This document shows, one piece after another, positions 46,572 through 56,131 of a stretch of 64,000 nt of DNA. The notes under the pieces are model-generated. The model ran no database searches, was not told the origin of the DNA, and saw only the letters and a list, made by a program, of their open reading frames with translations. Made by a program: the position numbers and the translations under genes. Within the stretch, counting starts at the first letter, position 1. The number at the start of each line of letters is the position of its first letter. Origin of the DNA: Bacillus sp. OV322 (GTDB lineage Bacteria > Bacillota > Bacilli > Bacillales > DSM-1321); assembly GCF_900112495.1 (NCBI RefSeq), contig NZ_FOMA01000005.1, positions 1 to 64,000 of the forward strand. Direction: 5' to 3'.

Positions 46572-48104
46572 ATGTCAACATTACTTGGAAAACTGAATGA
46601 AACTGTCGAGAAAATCAGTCAGGGCGGGCATGAGAAGTATCATGAAAAAAATGCAGAAAAAGGTAAACTGTTTGTCCGTAAAAGACTTGAACTCTTATTC
46701 GATGAAGGAATAGAGATCGAAGATGCATTTTTTGCGAATTGTGCCAGTGAGGGGCTTCCTGCAGACGGAGTTGTAACAGGGATAGGGAAGATCAATGGCC
46801 AGACGGTTTGTGTGATGGCTAATGATTCTACTGTTAAAGCAGGATCATGGGGGGCCCGAACGGTTGAAAAGATCATCAGGATACAGGAAACCGCTGAAAA
46901 ACTTCACGTTCCACTTTTATATCTGGTCGATTCAGCTGGTGCAAGAATCACTGATCAAGTAGAAATGTTTCCTGGCAGAAGGGGAGCAGGCCGGATTTTT
47001 TATAATCAGGTAAAGCTTTCCGGAAAAATACCTCAAATCTGCCTTCTTTTTGGTCCATCTGCTGCAGGCGGAGCGTATATCCCTGCGTTTTGTGACATTG
47101 TTGTGATGGTGGAAGGAAATGCTTCCATGTATCTCGGCTCGCCGCGCATGGCTGAAATGGTCATTGGCGAGAAAGTAAGCGAGGAAGAAATGGGCGGGGC
47201 TAAGATGCATTGTTCAGTTTCAGGATGCGGAGATGTACTGGTTAAGTCTGAAGAAGAAGCAATTGGGTATGCAAGACGCTATCTATCCTATTTCCCCTCA
47301 AACTATCAGCAAAAACCTGAACCCGTTGAAGCTGTGCTTCCGAATGAATATGAAAAAACATTAAAAGATATCATCCCATCAAACCAGAACGCCCCATTCA
47401 ATATGTATGATCTGATCAATCGGCTAATTGACAGGGATTCGTTCTGTGAAATCAAAAAACTGTTTGCCCCAGAGCTTATTACAGGCTTAGCCCGTTTACA
47501 TGGACAGACAATCGGAATCATTGCCAATCAGCCAAGAGTAAAGGGCGGGGTACTGTTCCATGATTCTGCAGACAAAGCAGCCAAATTCATAACTTTATGT
47601 GATGCCTTTCATATTCCACTCCTCTTTTTAGCCGATATTCCAGGTTTCATGATTGGGACCAAGGTAGAACAAGCTGGAATTATCCGGCACGGAGCAAAAA
47701 TGATTTCCGCGATGAGCGAAGCAACCGTTCCAAAAATCTCAGTTGTTGTAAGGAAAGCTTATGGAGCAGGATTATATGCGATGGCAGGCCCTGCTTTTGA
47801 ACCTGACTGCTGCCTTGCACTTCCATCTGCTTCAATTGCTGTAATGGGCCCTGAAGCTGCTGTGAATGCAGTGTATGCAAACAAAATAAATGCTCTTCCG
47901 CCTGAAGAGAGAGCAGCATTTATTGAATTGAAACGTGAAGAGTACAGGAAGGATATCGACATATACCGCCTTGCATCTGAAATGATCGTTGACAGCATTG
48001 TACAGCCGGATGAGCTGAGAAATGAATTGATCAAGCGTTTTGAAACATACAGCACAAAACAGCAGACCTTTACAGAAAGAAAGCATGGTGTCTATCCAGT
48101 CTGA
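46572..48104 (+). CDS. yngE: Acyl-CoA carboxylase carboxyltransferase subunit YngE
   Basis: The 510-residue protein joins both carboxyltransferase halves (SAGARITDQVEMFPGR and GPSAAGGAYIPAFCD in the N part; DIPGFMIGTKVEQAGIIRHGAKM in the C part). With YngH and YngHB it would make 3-methylglutaconyl-CoA. The start at 46572 has AGAGGAG upstream; the frame is open earlier inside yngF but those codons are the shadow of that gene. Last gene of the operon. Confidence 0.93.
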   Translation: MSTLLGKLNETVEKISQGGHEKYHEKNAEKGKLFVRKRLELLFDEGIEIEDAFFANCASEGLPADGVVTGIGKINGQTVCVMANDSTVKAGSWGARTVEKIIRIQETAEKLHVPLLYLVDSAGARITDQVEMFPGRRGAGRIFYNQVKLSGKIPQICLLFGPSAAGGAYIPAFCDIVVMVEGNASMYLGSPRMAEMVIGEKVSEEEMGGAKMHCSVSGCGDVLVKSEEEAIGYARRYLSYFPSNYQQKPEPVEAVLPNEYEKTLKDIIPSNQNAPFNMYDLINRLIDRDSFCEIKKLFAPELITGLARLHGQTIGIIANQPRVKGGVLFHDSADKAAKFITLCDAFHIPLLFLADIPGFMIGTKVEQAGIIRHGAKMISAMSEATVPKISVVVRKAYGAGLYAMAGPAFEPDCCLALPSASIAVMGPEAAVNAVYANKINALPPEERAAFIELKREEYRKDIDIYRLASEMIVDSIVQPDELRNELIKRFETYSTKQQTFTERKHGVYPV

Positions 48105-48118
48105 TGCTTTGACTTCAA

Positions 48119-48144
48119 AACCCGGCAGCTATGCCGGGTTTTTC
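48119..48144 (+). terminator. yng operon terminator
   Basis: AACCCGGCA-GCTA-TGCCGGGTT followed by TTTCC. Confidence 0.88.
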
Positions 48145-48293
48145 CACATTGAACAGAAATTAATTTTAGATAGGGTATGGTTTGGCATACATATTGTTTC
48201 GTCCGTTGAAAAATTTTAAAAAAGAGTATACTATATGTACTAATTAAAAAAACTCTGTTAATTCAGGACTGTGATACTGCTGCATTTTGGGTG

Positions 48294-48346
48294 GGCTTGC
48301 CGCACGCCCCGCGGAATCCGCCTCGTTTTATATCAGCAAAGGGTTT
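48294..48346 (+). repeat. Remnant of the intergenic repeat
   Basis: GGCTTGCCGCACGCCCCGCGGAA, then TTTTATATCAGCAAAG, match the last part of the repeat seen at 51156-51355 and 35305-35435 (CCCCGCGGAA ... TTTATAGCAGCAAAG). The rest is missing. Confidence 0.5.
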
Positions 48347-48493
48347 TTAATAGTACTTGATTCAAACATGAAGCAGAAAACTAAGTGCTTCCCAGGAAAT
48401 TCATAAAAAATTGTACGGATTATTTTTTAAGAAAGATATAAATTGGACGTCGCTTGTAACGAGTAATAGACAATGTGGAAAAAAACTTTCCCC

Positions 48494-48682
48494 TTCACTA
48501 TATTAGGGGTACAATATAATGGGTTTATTAGTTGGGGAAATGAGACTATATTAAAAAAAAGAGGCAAGCATACCAGCCGCGGCAAGCTGAACAAGGGGCA
48601 ATAGATGATGCCGGGTTGAATAGCCAGAGCGGCATTGTGATAGAGAGAGAGGCTTAAATGCTCTCTTTGGGAGGAAATGAAC
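48494..48682 (+). promoter_or_regulatory. Leader of pncB with possible hairpins
   Basis: A TATAAT (48515-48520) with a poor TTCACT partner 15 bases upstream could start a leader of about 155 bases. It contains ATGCCG ... CGGCAT enclosing GGTT-GAAT-AGCC (about 48609-48638). A second stem, AGAGAGAGGC-TTAAAT-GCTCTCTTT, reaches up to the ribosome binding site GGGAGG. The second stem could hide or expose that site. No known riboswitch class was recognised. Confidence 0.35.
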
Positions 48683-50155
48683 ATGAGCACAAAGTACCAG
48701 GATGACAGCTTCGCACTGCATACAGATTTATATCAGATTAATATGGCACAAACATATTGGGAAGATGGGATACATAATAAAAAGGCTGTTTTTGAAATCT
48801 TTTTCAGAAGTCTTCCTTTCGAAAGCGGCTACGCCGTATTTGCTGGGCTGGAAAGAATTATTGATTATATAGAAAACTTCCATTTTTCAAAAGAAGATAT
48901 ACACTATTTGCAATCGGAATTGCAATATAATGAAGATTTTCTGCAATATCTCCAAGGTTTGAAGTTCAGCGGGAATATCCGCTGTATGAAAGAAGGGGAA
49001 CTTGTTTTTGCCAATGAACCGATTTTAAGGGTGGAAGCACCCCTGGGAGAAGCTCAATTGGTAGAAACAGCTTTATTAAACATTGTGAATTACCAAACAC
49101 TCGTTGCAACAAAAGCATCCCGGATCAAGCAAGTGCTTGGAAATGAAATTGCCCTTGAGTTTGGGACAAGGCGGGCACATGAAATGGACGCAGCAATTTG
49201 GGGAGCGCGTGCCGCTTATATAGCTGGTTTTGAATCAACCAGCAATGTCCGTGCCGGGAAAATTTTTGGCATCCCGGTTTCAGGGACACATGCACATGCC
49301 CTGATTCAAGCATATAAGGATGAATATAAAGCATTTCATAAATATGCTGAAACCCATAAAGATTGTGTTTTCTTAGTTGATACTTATGATACCCTGCGTT
49401 CGGGCATCCCGAATGCCATCCGCGTTGCAAAGGAACTGGGAGATAAAATAAATTTCCTGGGCATACGGCTCGACAGCGGAGACCTGGCTTACTTATCTAA
49501 AGAAGCACGAAAGATGCTCGATGAAGCAGGCTTCAGGGATACAAAAATAGTTGCTTCAAATGATCTTGACGAGTATACCATTATCAACCTGAAGCAGCAG
49601 GGAGCGAAAATCGATATATGGGGAATAGGTACAAAGCTGATTACCGCATATGACCAGCCGGCACTTGGAGCCGTGTATAAAATGGTTTCAATTGAAGGCA
49701 AGGAAGGGAATATGATGGATACAATCAAAATTTCCTCAAATCCTGAAAAAGTTTCTACTCCAGGGCTTAAGCGTGTCTACAGGATTATTAATTCATTTAA
49801 TCATCATTCTGAAGGGGATTATATTGCCATGGAGGGCGAAAACCCTCAAGATGAAGAAAAACTGAAGATGTTTCACCCGGTCCATACATTTCTCAGCAAA
49901 TTTGTGACCGACTATAAGGCGGTAGATCTGCATGAAGATATTTTTGACGCTGGCAGCTTAGTTTATGAAATGCCTGATATAGAAGAAATCAGAACATATT
50001 CCAAACATAATTTGGATGTGCTGTGGCCCGAATATAAAAGGGCATTGAATGCGGAAGAATATCCTGTGGATTTAAGCGAGAAATGCTGGAATAATAAAAT
50101 GGAAAATATTAAAGAAGTAAAGGAAAATGTTGATAACCTGATTAAAAATAATTAG
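48683..50155 (+). CDS. pncB: Nicotinate phosphoribosyltransferase
   Basis: The 490-residue enzyme converts nicotinate and PRPP to nicotinate mononucleotide, the entry of the salvage route to NAD. Conserved segments are [20 protein letters not shown] near residue 33, the phosphosite-bearing [13 protein letters not shown], and [11 protein letters not shown]. The start at 48683 is taken because GGGAGG is eight bases upstream; the ATG at 48677 is only two bases from it. nadE follows 86 bases later, so the salvage genes are together. Confidence 0.94.
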   Translation: MSTKYQDDSFALHTDLYQINMAQTYWEDGIHNKKAVFEIFFRSLPFESGYAVFAGLERIIDYIENFHFSKEDIHYLQSELQYNEDFLQYLQGLKFSGNIRCMKEGELVFANEPILRVEAPLGEAQLVETALLNIVNYQTLVATKASRIKQVLGNEIALEFGTRRAHEMDAAIWGARAAYIAGFESTSNVRAGKIFGIPVSGTHAHALIQAYKDEYKAFHKYAETHKDCVFLVDTYDTLRSGIPNAIRVAKELGDKINFLGIRLDSGDLAYLSKEARKMLDEAGFRDTKIVASNDLDEYTIINLKQQGAKIDIWGIGTKLITAYDQPALGAVYKMVSIEGKEGNMMDTIKISSNPEKVSTPGLKRVYRIINSFNHHSEGDYIAMEGENPQDEEKLKMFHPVHTFLSKFVTDYKAVDLHEDIFDAGSLVYEMPDIEEIRTYSKHNLDVLWPEYKRALNAEEYPVDLSEKCWNNKMENIKEVKENVDNLIKNN

Positions 50156-50241
50156 CCGCCGGGCTAGATACTTTTTGTATTTGTGAATGCTGTAATTCAG
50201 GTTCACTATATATAATTCTATTTAGAAAGAGGGTAACGAAA

Positions 50242-51072
50242 TTGCGGAAAATTCAACAAGAAATCATTGAAAAACTTCTGGTGAAACCGGAAATTGATCC
50301 TCAGGCTGAATTCAGGAAAAGTGTTGATTTATTAAAGAATTACCTGAAAAAATACACCTTTCTGAAAAGCTTGGTGCTTGGAATTTCAGGCGGCCAGGAT
50401 TCTACTCTTTGCGGATATATCGCACAGACAGCTGTGAACGAATTGAATGAGGAGACAGCCGGAACTGATTATTCCTTCATTGCGGTCAGCCTTCCATACG
50501 GTGTTCAGGCTGATGAAGATGACCGGCAGGCAGCACTTGCTTTCATAAAGCCATCTATGAATATCACAGTGAATATCAAGCCTTCTGTTGATGCAAGTGT
50601 CAGGGCTGTTGAAGAGGCAACTGGAGAAACACTGTCGAATTTCTTAAAAGGAAATGTTAAAGCCCGTGAAAGAATGAAAGTTCAATATGATCTTGCGGGT
50701 TTATATCATGGTGTGGTTCTTGGAACTGACCATGCGGCCGAAGCAGTAACAGGATTCTTCACAAAGCATGGCGACGGAGCTGCGGATCTTGTGCCTTTAT
50801 ACCGCCTTAATAAAAGGCAGGGAAAAGCTATCCTGAAATCAATTGGTGCACCCGAAAGGCTTTATATGAAAATACCGACTGCCGACCTGGAGGATGACAA
50901 ACCTTTAGTGCCGGATGAGGTAGCTCTTGGCGTTTCATATGATGATATTGATGATTACTTAGAAGGCAAGGAAATCAGGGAAGATGCCGCAGAAAAAATT
51001 GAAAGCTGGTATCTAAAAACAGAACACAAGCGTAATGAAGCCATATCAGTTTATGATACTTGGTGGAAATAA
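50242..51072 (+). CDS. nadE: NH3-dependent NAD synthetase
   Basis: The 276-residue enzyme amidates deamido-NAD to NAD with ATP and ammonia. It has the pyrophosphatase P-loop GISGGQDST (about 48-56), [23 protein letters not shown] and a C-terminal [17 protein letters not shown] like B. subtilis NadE (272 residues). TTG start behind GAAAGAGGG. It completes the pncB pathway. Confidence 0.95.
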   Translation: MRKIQQEIIEKLLVKPEIDPQAEFRKSVDLLKNYLKKYTFLKSLVLGISGGQDSTLCGYIAQTAVNELNEETAGTDYSFIAVSLPYGVQADEDDRQAALAFIKPSMNITVNIKPSVDASVRAVEEATGETLSNFLKGNVKARERMKVQYDLAGLYHGVVLGTDHAAEAVTGFFTKHGDGAADLVPLYRLNKRQGKAILKSIGAPERLYMKIPTADLEDDKPLVPDEVALGVSYDDIDDYLEGKEIREDAAEKIESWYLKTEHKRNEAISVYDTWWK

Positions 51073-51080
51073 TGAAAAAG

Positions 51081-51119
51081 AGGGAAGGCTGAAAAAATTC
51101 AGTCTTCCCTTTTTTTTTA
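51081..51119 (+). terminator. nadE terminator
   Basis: AGGGAAGGCTGAA ... TTCAGTCTTCCCT followed by a T8 run. Confidence 0.88.
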
Positions 51120-51155
51120 TTGAAAGGCTCTTTTCTTAAAGATTGTTGTTTATTT

Positions 51156-51355
51156 AATTTGTTATGTGAGGCGTTCCCATTGTCAAGTCAGGTTGATTGG
51201 AGCGTAAGGTGCGAGACTCCTGCGGGATGAGCAGAACAGGTGAGACCTAAGCAGGCGCAGACGAGGAGGCTCAACGGCTGCCCCGCGGAAAGCGAGCATC
51301 CTGGAGCGGAAATCAACCACCTTGTTTAATAGCAACAAATTTTACGAAAACAGCC
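51156..51355 (+). repeat. Intergenic repeat, full-length copy
   Basis: It starts AATTTGTTATGTGAGGCGTTCCC, then TTGATTGGAGCGTAAGGTGCGAGACTCCTGCGGGATGAGC (in part). A GC-rich centre with GAGGAGGCTCA follows, then CCCCGCGGAAAGCGAGC, GGAGCGGAAATCAACCACC and TTTTACGAAAACAGC. TTGATT near the left end and AATCAA near the right are inverted repeats. It is an abundant type of Bacillaceae intergenic element; copies at 35.3 kb (inverted) and 48.3 kb share its edges. It ends exactly at the dinB-like stop codon. Confidence 0.85.
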
Positions 51356-51852
51356 TATTGAAATAAAGAAACATTGATGCGGCAGCCCTTGATAGTAAGA
51401 AAGGCATGGAGCTGTCCGCGATGATGATAAAAATGCCCGAGTATTTCGAGGAGCCATTCATATCCCGAATAACAAACACCCCAGTAAGATGTTGTTTCTC
51501 TCTTCCAATCATCCTCCGTATAATCAGAAACTGCTGCTGTTAAAGATTCGAAGGAGCGGTCAAAAGCTGCGAGTATTTTATCTTTAGAAAAAAGCTGCTG
51601 CCGCTGGTAATATTCTTGCATATACTTCGATGAAGCTTCTTTAGAAATCAGCAAATCCGCTTCACACAGAATTGAAAGGTGGACGAACATTTCACGGATG
51701 TTTCTTTTACCTTCTGCCGGCTGCCAGGCCATCATACTTTCGGGTGTCTGCTGGAGCATTTCCTTGGCTGAATCGACAGCAATCTTTAGCTGGTTCAGAA
51801 CAGAATGGCAATCATGTATATTGTTTGGCTGACTTTTATTCTTTTCGGTCAT
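51355..51852 (-). CDS. DinB-like four-helix protein
   Basis: A 165-residue protein of the DinB/YfiT four-helix bundle type. Histidines in REMFVHLSIL and LGHFYHHRGQLHAFL are placed as the usual metal triad. Members are thiol-S-transferase-like (some use bacillithiol); the activity here is not known. The start overlaps the end of the upstream ligase gene by 17 bases, so it is translated with it. The intergenic repeat lies directly at its stop codon. Confidence 0.8.
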   Translation of the reverse strand: MTEKNKSQPNNIHDCHSVLNQLKIAVDSAKEMLQQTPESMMAWQPAEGKRNIREMFVHLSILCEADLLISKEASSKYMQEYYQRQQLFSKDKILAAFDRSFESLTAAVSDYTEDDWKRETTSYWGVCYSGYEWLLEILGHFYHHRGQLHAFLTIKGCRINVSLFQ

Positions 51853-53806
51853 ATTCGGGTATCACGATATTTAAATTTTTAACTATTTCCAGGATATCAG
51901 GATTTTCAAGAGAGGAAACATCACCTGTTTCTTGTTTCAAAAAGGATGCTTTGAGTAATCTGCGCATGACTTTTCCATTTCTTGTTTTTGGAAGCTCTTC
52001 AACAGGATAAATTTCTTTTGGTTTAAGTGATTTTCCAAGATGCGCTGCCACCAGGTCATATAATTCTTTTTTACAAAGGTCATCAAATATAGCTCCTGTA
52101 TTTAATACAACAAAACAAACCGCGGTTTCTCCTTTAACTTCATCCGGGATCCCGATCGTCGCCGCTTCTAAAATGGAGGCATGTTCAACAAGGACTGATT
52201 CCATCTCGGCCGGGCCAAGCCTTTTTCCGGCAACATTAAGGATATCATCAGAACGTCCGGTAATGGTCCAGAAGCCATTATCATCTTTTATTACCCAGTC
52301 TCCATGCACCCATGTATCTTCCCATCTGCTCCAATAGCTGTTTTCATATCGCTCATTTTCATTCCAGAAGCCATTGGTCATGCCCACCCATGGTTTGAGA
52401 ATCACCAATTCCCCAACCTCATTCAGGGCTGAATCGCCATTTTCATTATAAACATGAACATCCATGCCTGGAAGAGCGGCATTAAAGGTGATTGGCGAAA
52501 TTGGTTTTAAAAGTACATTGCCAAGGATGCCTCCGGATATTTCTGTACCTCCCGAATAATTTACAATGGGCACCTTTTTTTTGCCTGCATGCTCAAATAG
52601 CCACATCCAAGGCTCGGGATTCCAAGGTTCACCGGTGGAACCAATCATCTTCAGTGTATCCATTTTATATTGGTCGACCCATTTAGGCCCATGTTTCATA
52701 AGGCTGCGGATCAGTGTAGGAGAAATGCCGAGATGGGTAACTCCATATCGTTCAACAAGCTGCCATATTCTATCTGGTGCTGGAAAATCGGGGGTTCCTT
52801 CAAACAGAACGATGGAAGCTCCATTTACCAGTCCGCCGAACACAAGGAACGGCCCCATCATCCAGCCCATATCGGTATACCAGAAAAAGGTATCGCCTTG
52901 GTTGACATCCATGCAGATTCCAGCATCAAAAGCTGATTTGATTGGAAAGCCCGAATGGGTATGTACTGCTCCTTTTGGTTTCCCTGTGGTCCCTGAAGTA
53001 TAAATAAGCATGACAGGATCACTTGCATCTGTATCCGGATACGTGTAAGTGCTTTCATTTTTCAGTAAAGATCCCCATGCCACATCTTTGTTTTCATCCC
53101 ACGGTATATCAGATCCGCATCTTCTAACGACTATTACTTTTTCGACAGAAGGAGACATGGAGACTGCCCTGTCCGCTTCCTTCTTCATTTTTACGATTTT
53201 ACCGCGGCGAAGGTATCCATCTGCTGTTATCAGGAACCTTGCTTCAGCGCTGTTTATCCTTGTTGCTACAGCTTCCGCTCCATATCCTGAGAATGCAGGA
53301 GAGAAAATAGCGCCAATTTTTGCAATGGCCATCATGCTGATGACAGTTTCAGGAATCATTGGGAGGTACATGGCGATGATATCGCCTTTCTTTACCCCTA
53401 AATCAGATAATCCGGAGGCCGCCCTGTCAATTTCTTTTGACAGTTCTTCAAAGGTGTAGATGATTTCCTTTCCGTCATCACCATGCCATATAAGTGCTTT
53501 ATTTGTCCTAGTTTCAGTATTGGCTACCCACTTGTCAACTGCATTTTCACAAATGTTCATTTTGCCGCCAAAAAACCAGTTAGGGTATTTTAGCCCTTTA
53601 CTTAAATCGAGTGTTTTGCTGTAGGGCTGCTTCCAGGTGATATTCAATTCTTTTACTGCTTCATCCCAGAACCAGGCCAGATCATCAATAGATTTTTCAT
53701 AAAAATCATCATATTCTCTGATTCCCAGTTTCTCCATCCATTTATACATTCTGGTTTGTTTCATGTCCTCTTCGTGCGGAAACCACACTGCTTGATTTGA
53801 ATCCAT
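51836..53806 (-). CDS. AMP-forming acyl-CoA synthetase of the acetyl-CoA synthetase type
   Basis: The 656-residue ligase has an acetyl-CoA-synthetase N-terminal domain. The P-loop IYTSGTTGKPKGAVHTH (about 262-278), YTDMGWMMGP and the catalytic lysine in TRNGKVMRRLLK follow. This architecture covers acetyl-, propionyl- and acetoacetyl-CoA synthetases. The tryptophan that limits acetyl-CoA synthetase to acetate could not be placed here, so the acid is left open. AGGGGG precedes the ATG. dinB-like gene follows with overlap. Confidence 0.85.
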   Translation of the reverse strand: MDSNQAVWFPHEEDMKQTRMYKWMEKLGIREYDDFYEKSIDDLAWFWDEAVKELNITWKQPYSKTLDLSKGLKYPNWFFGGKMNICENAVDKWVANTETRTNKALIWHGDDGKEIIYTFEELSKEIDRAASGLSDLGVKKGDIIAMYLPMIPETVISMMAIAKIGAIFSPAFSGYGAEAVATRINSAEARFLITADGYLRRGKIVKMKKEADRAVSMSPSVEKVIVVRRCGSDIPWDENKDVAWGSLLKNESTYTYPDTDASDPVMLIYTSGTTGKPKGAVHTHSGFPIKSAFDAGICMDVNQGDTFFWYTDMGWMMGPFLVFGGLVNGASIVLFEGTPDFPAPDRIWQLVERYGVTHLGISPTLIRSLMKHGPKWVDQYKMDTLKMIGSTGEPWNPEPWMWLFEHAGKKKVPIVNYSGGTEISGGILGNVLLKPISPITFNAALPGMDVHVYNENGDSALNEVGELVILKPWVGMTNGFWNENERYENSYWSRWEDTWVHGDWVIKDDNGFWTITGRSDDILNVAGKRLGPAEMESVLVEHASILEAATIGIPDEVKGETAVCFVVLNTGAIFDDLCKKELYDLVAAHLGKSLKPKEIYPVEELPKTRNGKVMRRLLKASFLKQETGDVSSLENPDILEIVKNLNIVIPEYDRKE

Positions 53807-53969
53807 ATGAAACCCCCTGTGGAATTTTCTGTATTCATTGATATTTCAAAAATTTATGTCTATTCCATTATATAATAAAAGGAAAAGTATTGAAAAGAAA
53901 GAATAAACATAGAGTGAGCAGGGAAGCGGGGGTGTTTCTTCCCCAATTTTAAAGCAAAGAGGAGAGAGT

Positions 53970-54587
53970 ATGAAAAAATATATCATCCTTCTGGATATCA
54001 TTTTTTATGCAGCGATTCCTTTAATAGTCTGGAATGCTGGAAGGGGTTATCTGGGTGATTATAATACAATACTTGCATCATCCATTCCCGGAATATTATA
54101 CAGTGCTTTCCGCTTTTATGAAGTAAAAAAAATAAACTTCACGGGCATCTTCATATTGGCATCCCTCATCATAGGAACTGCTTCAGACTTCCTTGCCGGC
54201 TCGGCCCTTCAATTGCTGTGGAATAATGTCTTTTACTCAATTGCTGTAGCGCTATTTTTTTTGCTGACGATTTTCTCGAATAAGCCCGCAGCTCTTTTGC
54301 TTTCTCTGGATTTAGCAGAAATGCAGGGGAATGACAGGGCAAGCATGAATGATTTGTTTTGGCAAAAAAAAGTTTTAAACGTTTTCAAATTGATTACGAT
54401 GCTGTTCGCAGCAAGGGAATTGGTATTATCCTTTGTGATGCTGCTGCTTATTAAGAAGTATGGGGTAGAGGCTTTTGACCATGGAATCATTTATAAACAG
54501 GCAATCACATGGTCTTTTACTATAGTTTGCATAGGGGGATTTATTTATATTAGCAAACTGATTAATCAGGATCCGGAAAGAATCTAA
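53970..54587 (+). CDS. VC0807-like membrane protein, unknown function
   Basis: A 205-residue protein with about six membrane segments and a SIPGILYSAFRFYEVKKIN block near residue 35, like VC0807/septation-protein-A-related proteins. The function is unknown. AGAGGAGAG precedes the ATG. It is convergent with the sensor kinase gene and has no partner. Confidence 0.65.
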   Translation: MKKYIILLDIIFYAAIPLIVWNAGRGYLGDYNTILASSIPGILYSAFRFYEVKKINFTGIFILASLIIGTASDFLAGSALQLLWNNVFYSIAVALFFLLTIFSNKPAALLLSLDLAEMQGNDRASMNDLFWQKKVLNVFKLITMLFAARELVLSFVMLLLIKKYGVEAFDHGIIYKQAITWSFTIVCIGGFIYISKLINQDPERI

Positions 54588-54626
54588 TCCTAAAACCAGT
54601 CTGCAGCTCTTTGAAGTATTCATCAC

Positions 54627-55889
54627 TCAAGAATTTAAGTTAGCAGTTTCTTCAGCAAGAGGCAGTTCAATGAAAAATGATGTGCCATCCTCATTGCTCG
54701 ATACACTAAGCATGCCATTATGGCTTTCAATAATATTTCGTGAAACAGATAAGCCTAATCCTGTTCCATAATCCTTTGTGGAAAAAAATGGATCAAAGAT
54801 ATTTGCGAGTATTTTGGAATCAATGCCTTGGCCGTTATCTGCAAATATGAATTGAATATAATCGTCTGCTTTTTTTAATGTAATGTTCACCTTTAGATCC
54901 TGGTTCCCCTTGGCTTGAACGGAATTTTGGAATAAATTCATAAAAACCTGAAGAAGCTCTTCTTTATCACCAGTGAAATACAGGTTTTTTGTACAGGCGT
55001 CCTTATTATAGATATATTCGACATTAAATAGAAGGGCCTGTGTTTTCATGAATTTATTTAAATAGCTTTCAAAAAATTCCTCAACATTCAGCCGTTCATC
55101 ATGGGTCTTTGCGGGACGGACAATGCTTAGAAACTCGGATATGATGTTATTGGCCCGGTCTATCTCAGGAATCAAAAGTGATGTAAAAAGCTCGGATATT
55201 TCCGGGCTTAAATTGCCTTGAAGCAGCTGTAAGTAACCGCGGACAGTTGTAAGGGGATTCCGTATTTCATGGGCAATGCCTGCTGCAATCCGTCCGGCAA
55301 GTGCTTGTTTTTCTGCTTCTTTTATGGCATGCAGAAAGTAAAATACTCCTACAACCCTCTTGATTGAACCGTCCGGGTTTCTGATGATTTTTGTGTTTAC
55401 ATTATAATAGTTGCGGTCCCATATTTCATGGTTGACCAGTTCTTTTTCCATTCGAAGAGATTCCAGGATCATTATTTTTTCATCGGGTATTTTCATTAAG
55501 TCACGGATATGCTTCCCGGTTATTTCTCCCCGGTCTACACCATGGTCTTTGGCAGCCTGTGTATTGCAAAGAGTTATATACCCTTTTTGGTCAATGAAAA
55601 CGATATGGTGGGGTATTTGGTCCAATATAGGCAATAGGATAGCTTCTATCTCGTCTAATGGATCGAAGGCCGATGAAATCTGCAGTAAGTTATTATCGGA
55701 GGTATTTTCCAAACTCGTTTCTGTTATAACCGGGGAAGTACTCTCTTCTAAACTTTTTTCAAGTTTTCTAGCATATTTTTGACTATAGTAGGAAAAGGAA
55801 AAGGGCAGTTCATCAATGAGCTCTTTATAAAAAGAGTTTTCTTCTCTTAACCTTTTTAATTCAGCTAAATAATTTTGGTCATTGTCCAT
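54627..55889 (-). CDS. Orphan PAS-domain sensor histidine kinase
   Basis: The 420-residue cytoplasmic kinase has a PAS domain (about 85-190, PHHIVFIDQKGYITLCN). The dimer/phospho-acceptor helix AHEIRNPLTTVRGYLQLL has its His near 209, and the ATPase domain shows FMNLFQNSVQAKG, FADNGQGID and GTGLGLSVSRNI. No membrane segments are visible. There is no response regulator beside it. Such orphan kinases in bacilli often feed the Spo0F phosphorelay (KinA-like), which is inferred, not shown. Confidence 0.88.
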   Translation of the reverse strand: MDNDQNYLAELKRLREENSFYKELIDELPFSFSYYSQKYARKLEKSLEESTSPVITETSLENTSDNNLLQISSAFDPLDEIEAILLPILDQIPHHIVFIDQKGYITLCNTQAAKDHGVDRGEITGKHIRDLMKIPDEKIMILESLRMEKELVNHEIWDRNYYNVNTKIIRNPDGSIKRVVGVFYFLHAIKEAEKQALAGRIAAGIAHEIRNPLTTVRGYLQLLQGNLSPEISELFTSLLIPEIDRANNIISEFLSIVRPAKTHDERLNVEEFFESYLNKFMKTQALLFNVEYIYNKDACTKNLYFTGDKEELLQVFMNLFQNSVQAKGNQDLKVNITLKKADDYIQFIFADNGQGIDSKILANIFDPFFSTKDYGTGLGLSVSRNIIESHNGMLSVSSNEDGTSFFIELPLAEETANLNS

Positions 55890-56042
55890 TTATAAAACTC
55901 CTAACAAAAAAAGCAGATTATAATATTCCAATCTTTTACACTATATAATAATTTTTTTCATTATACTAGAAGTCCAGGTGAATTTTTCTAAAAGAAATCA
56001 GGGAGAGCATGATGAACAGGCGGGGTTAGCCACAATTAGACA
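55890..56042. other. Promoter region of the sensor kinase
   Basis: AT-rich, with TATAATAATTTTTTTCATTATA near 55945. No gene. Confidence 0.35.
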
Positions 56043-56105
56043 GCATTATTATTCTCAAAAAAAGGCATCCGCTGAGAAGCGGATGCCCTTTTTTGAGAAT
56101 AATGC
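56043..56105 (-). terminator. katA terminator
   Basis: GGCATCCGCT-GAGA-AGCGGATGCC is extended by CTCAAAAAA/TTTTTTGAG and ATTATT/AATAAT, a very long stem just beyond katA. It would stop transcription from either side. Confidence 0.88.
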
Positions 56106-56131
56106 TTGTTAAATGAGAATGGATGGATATA

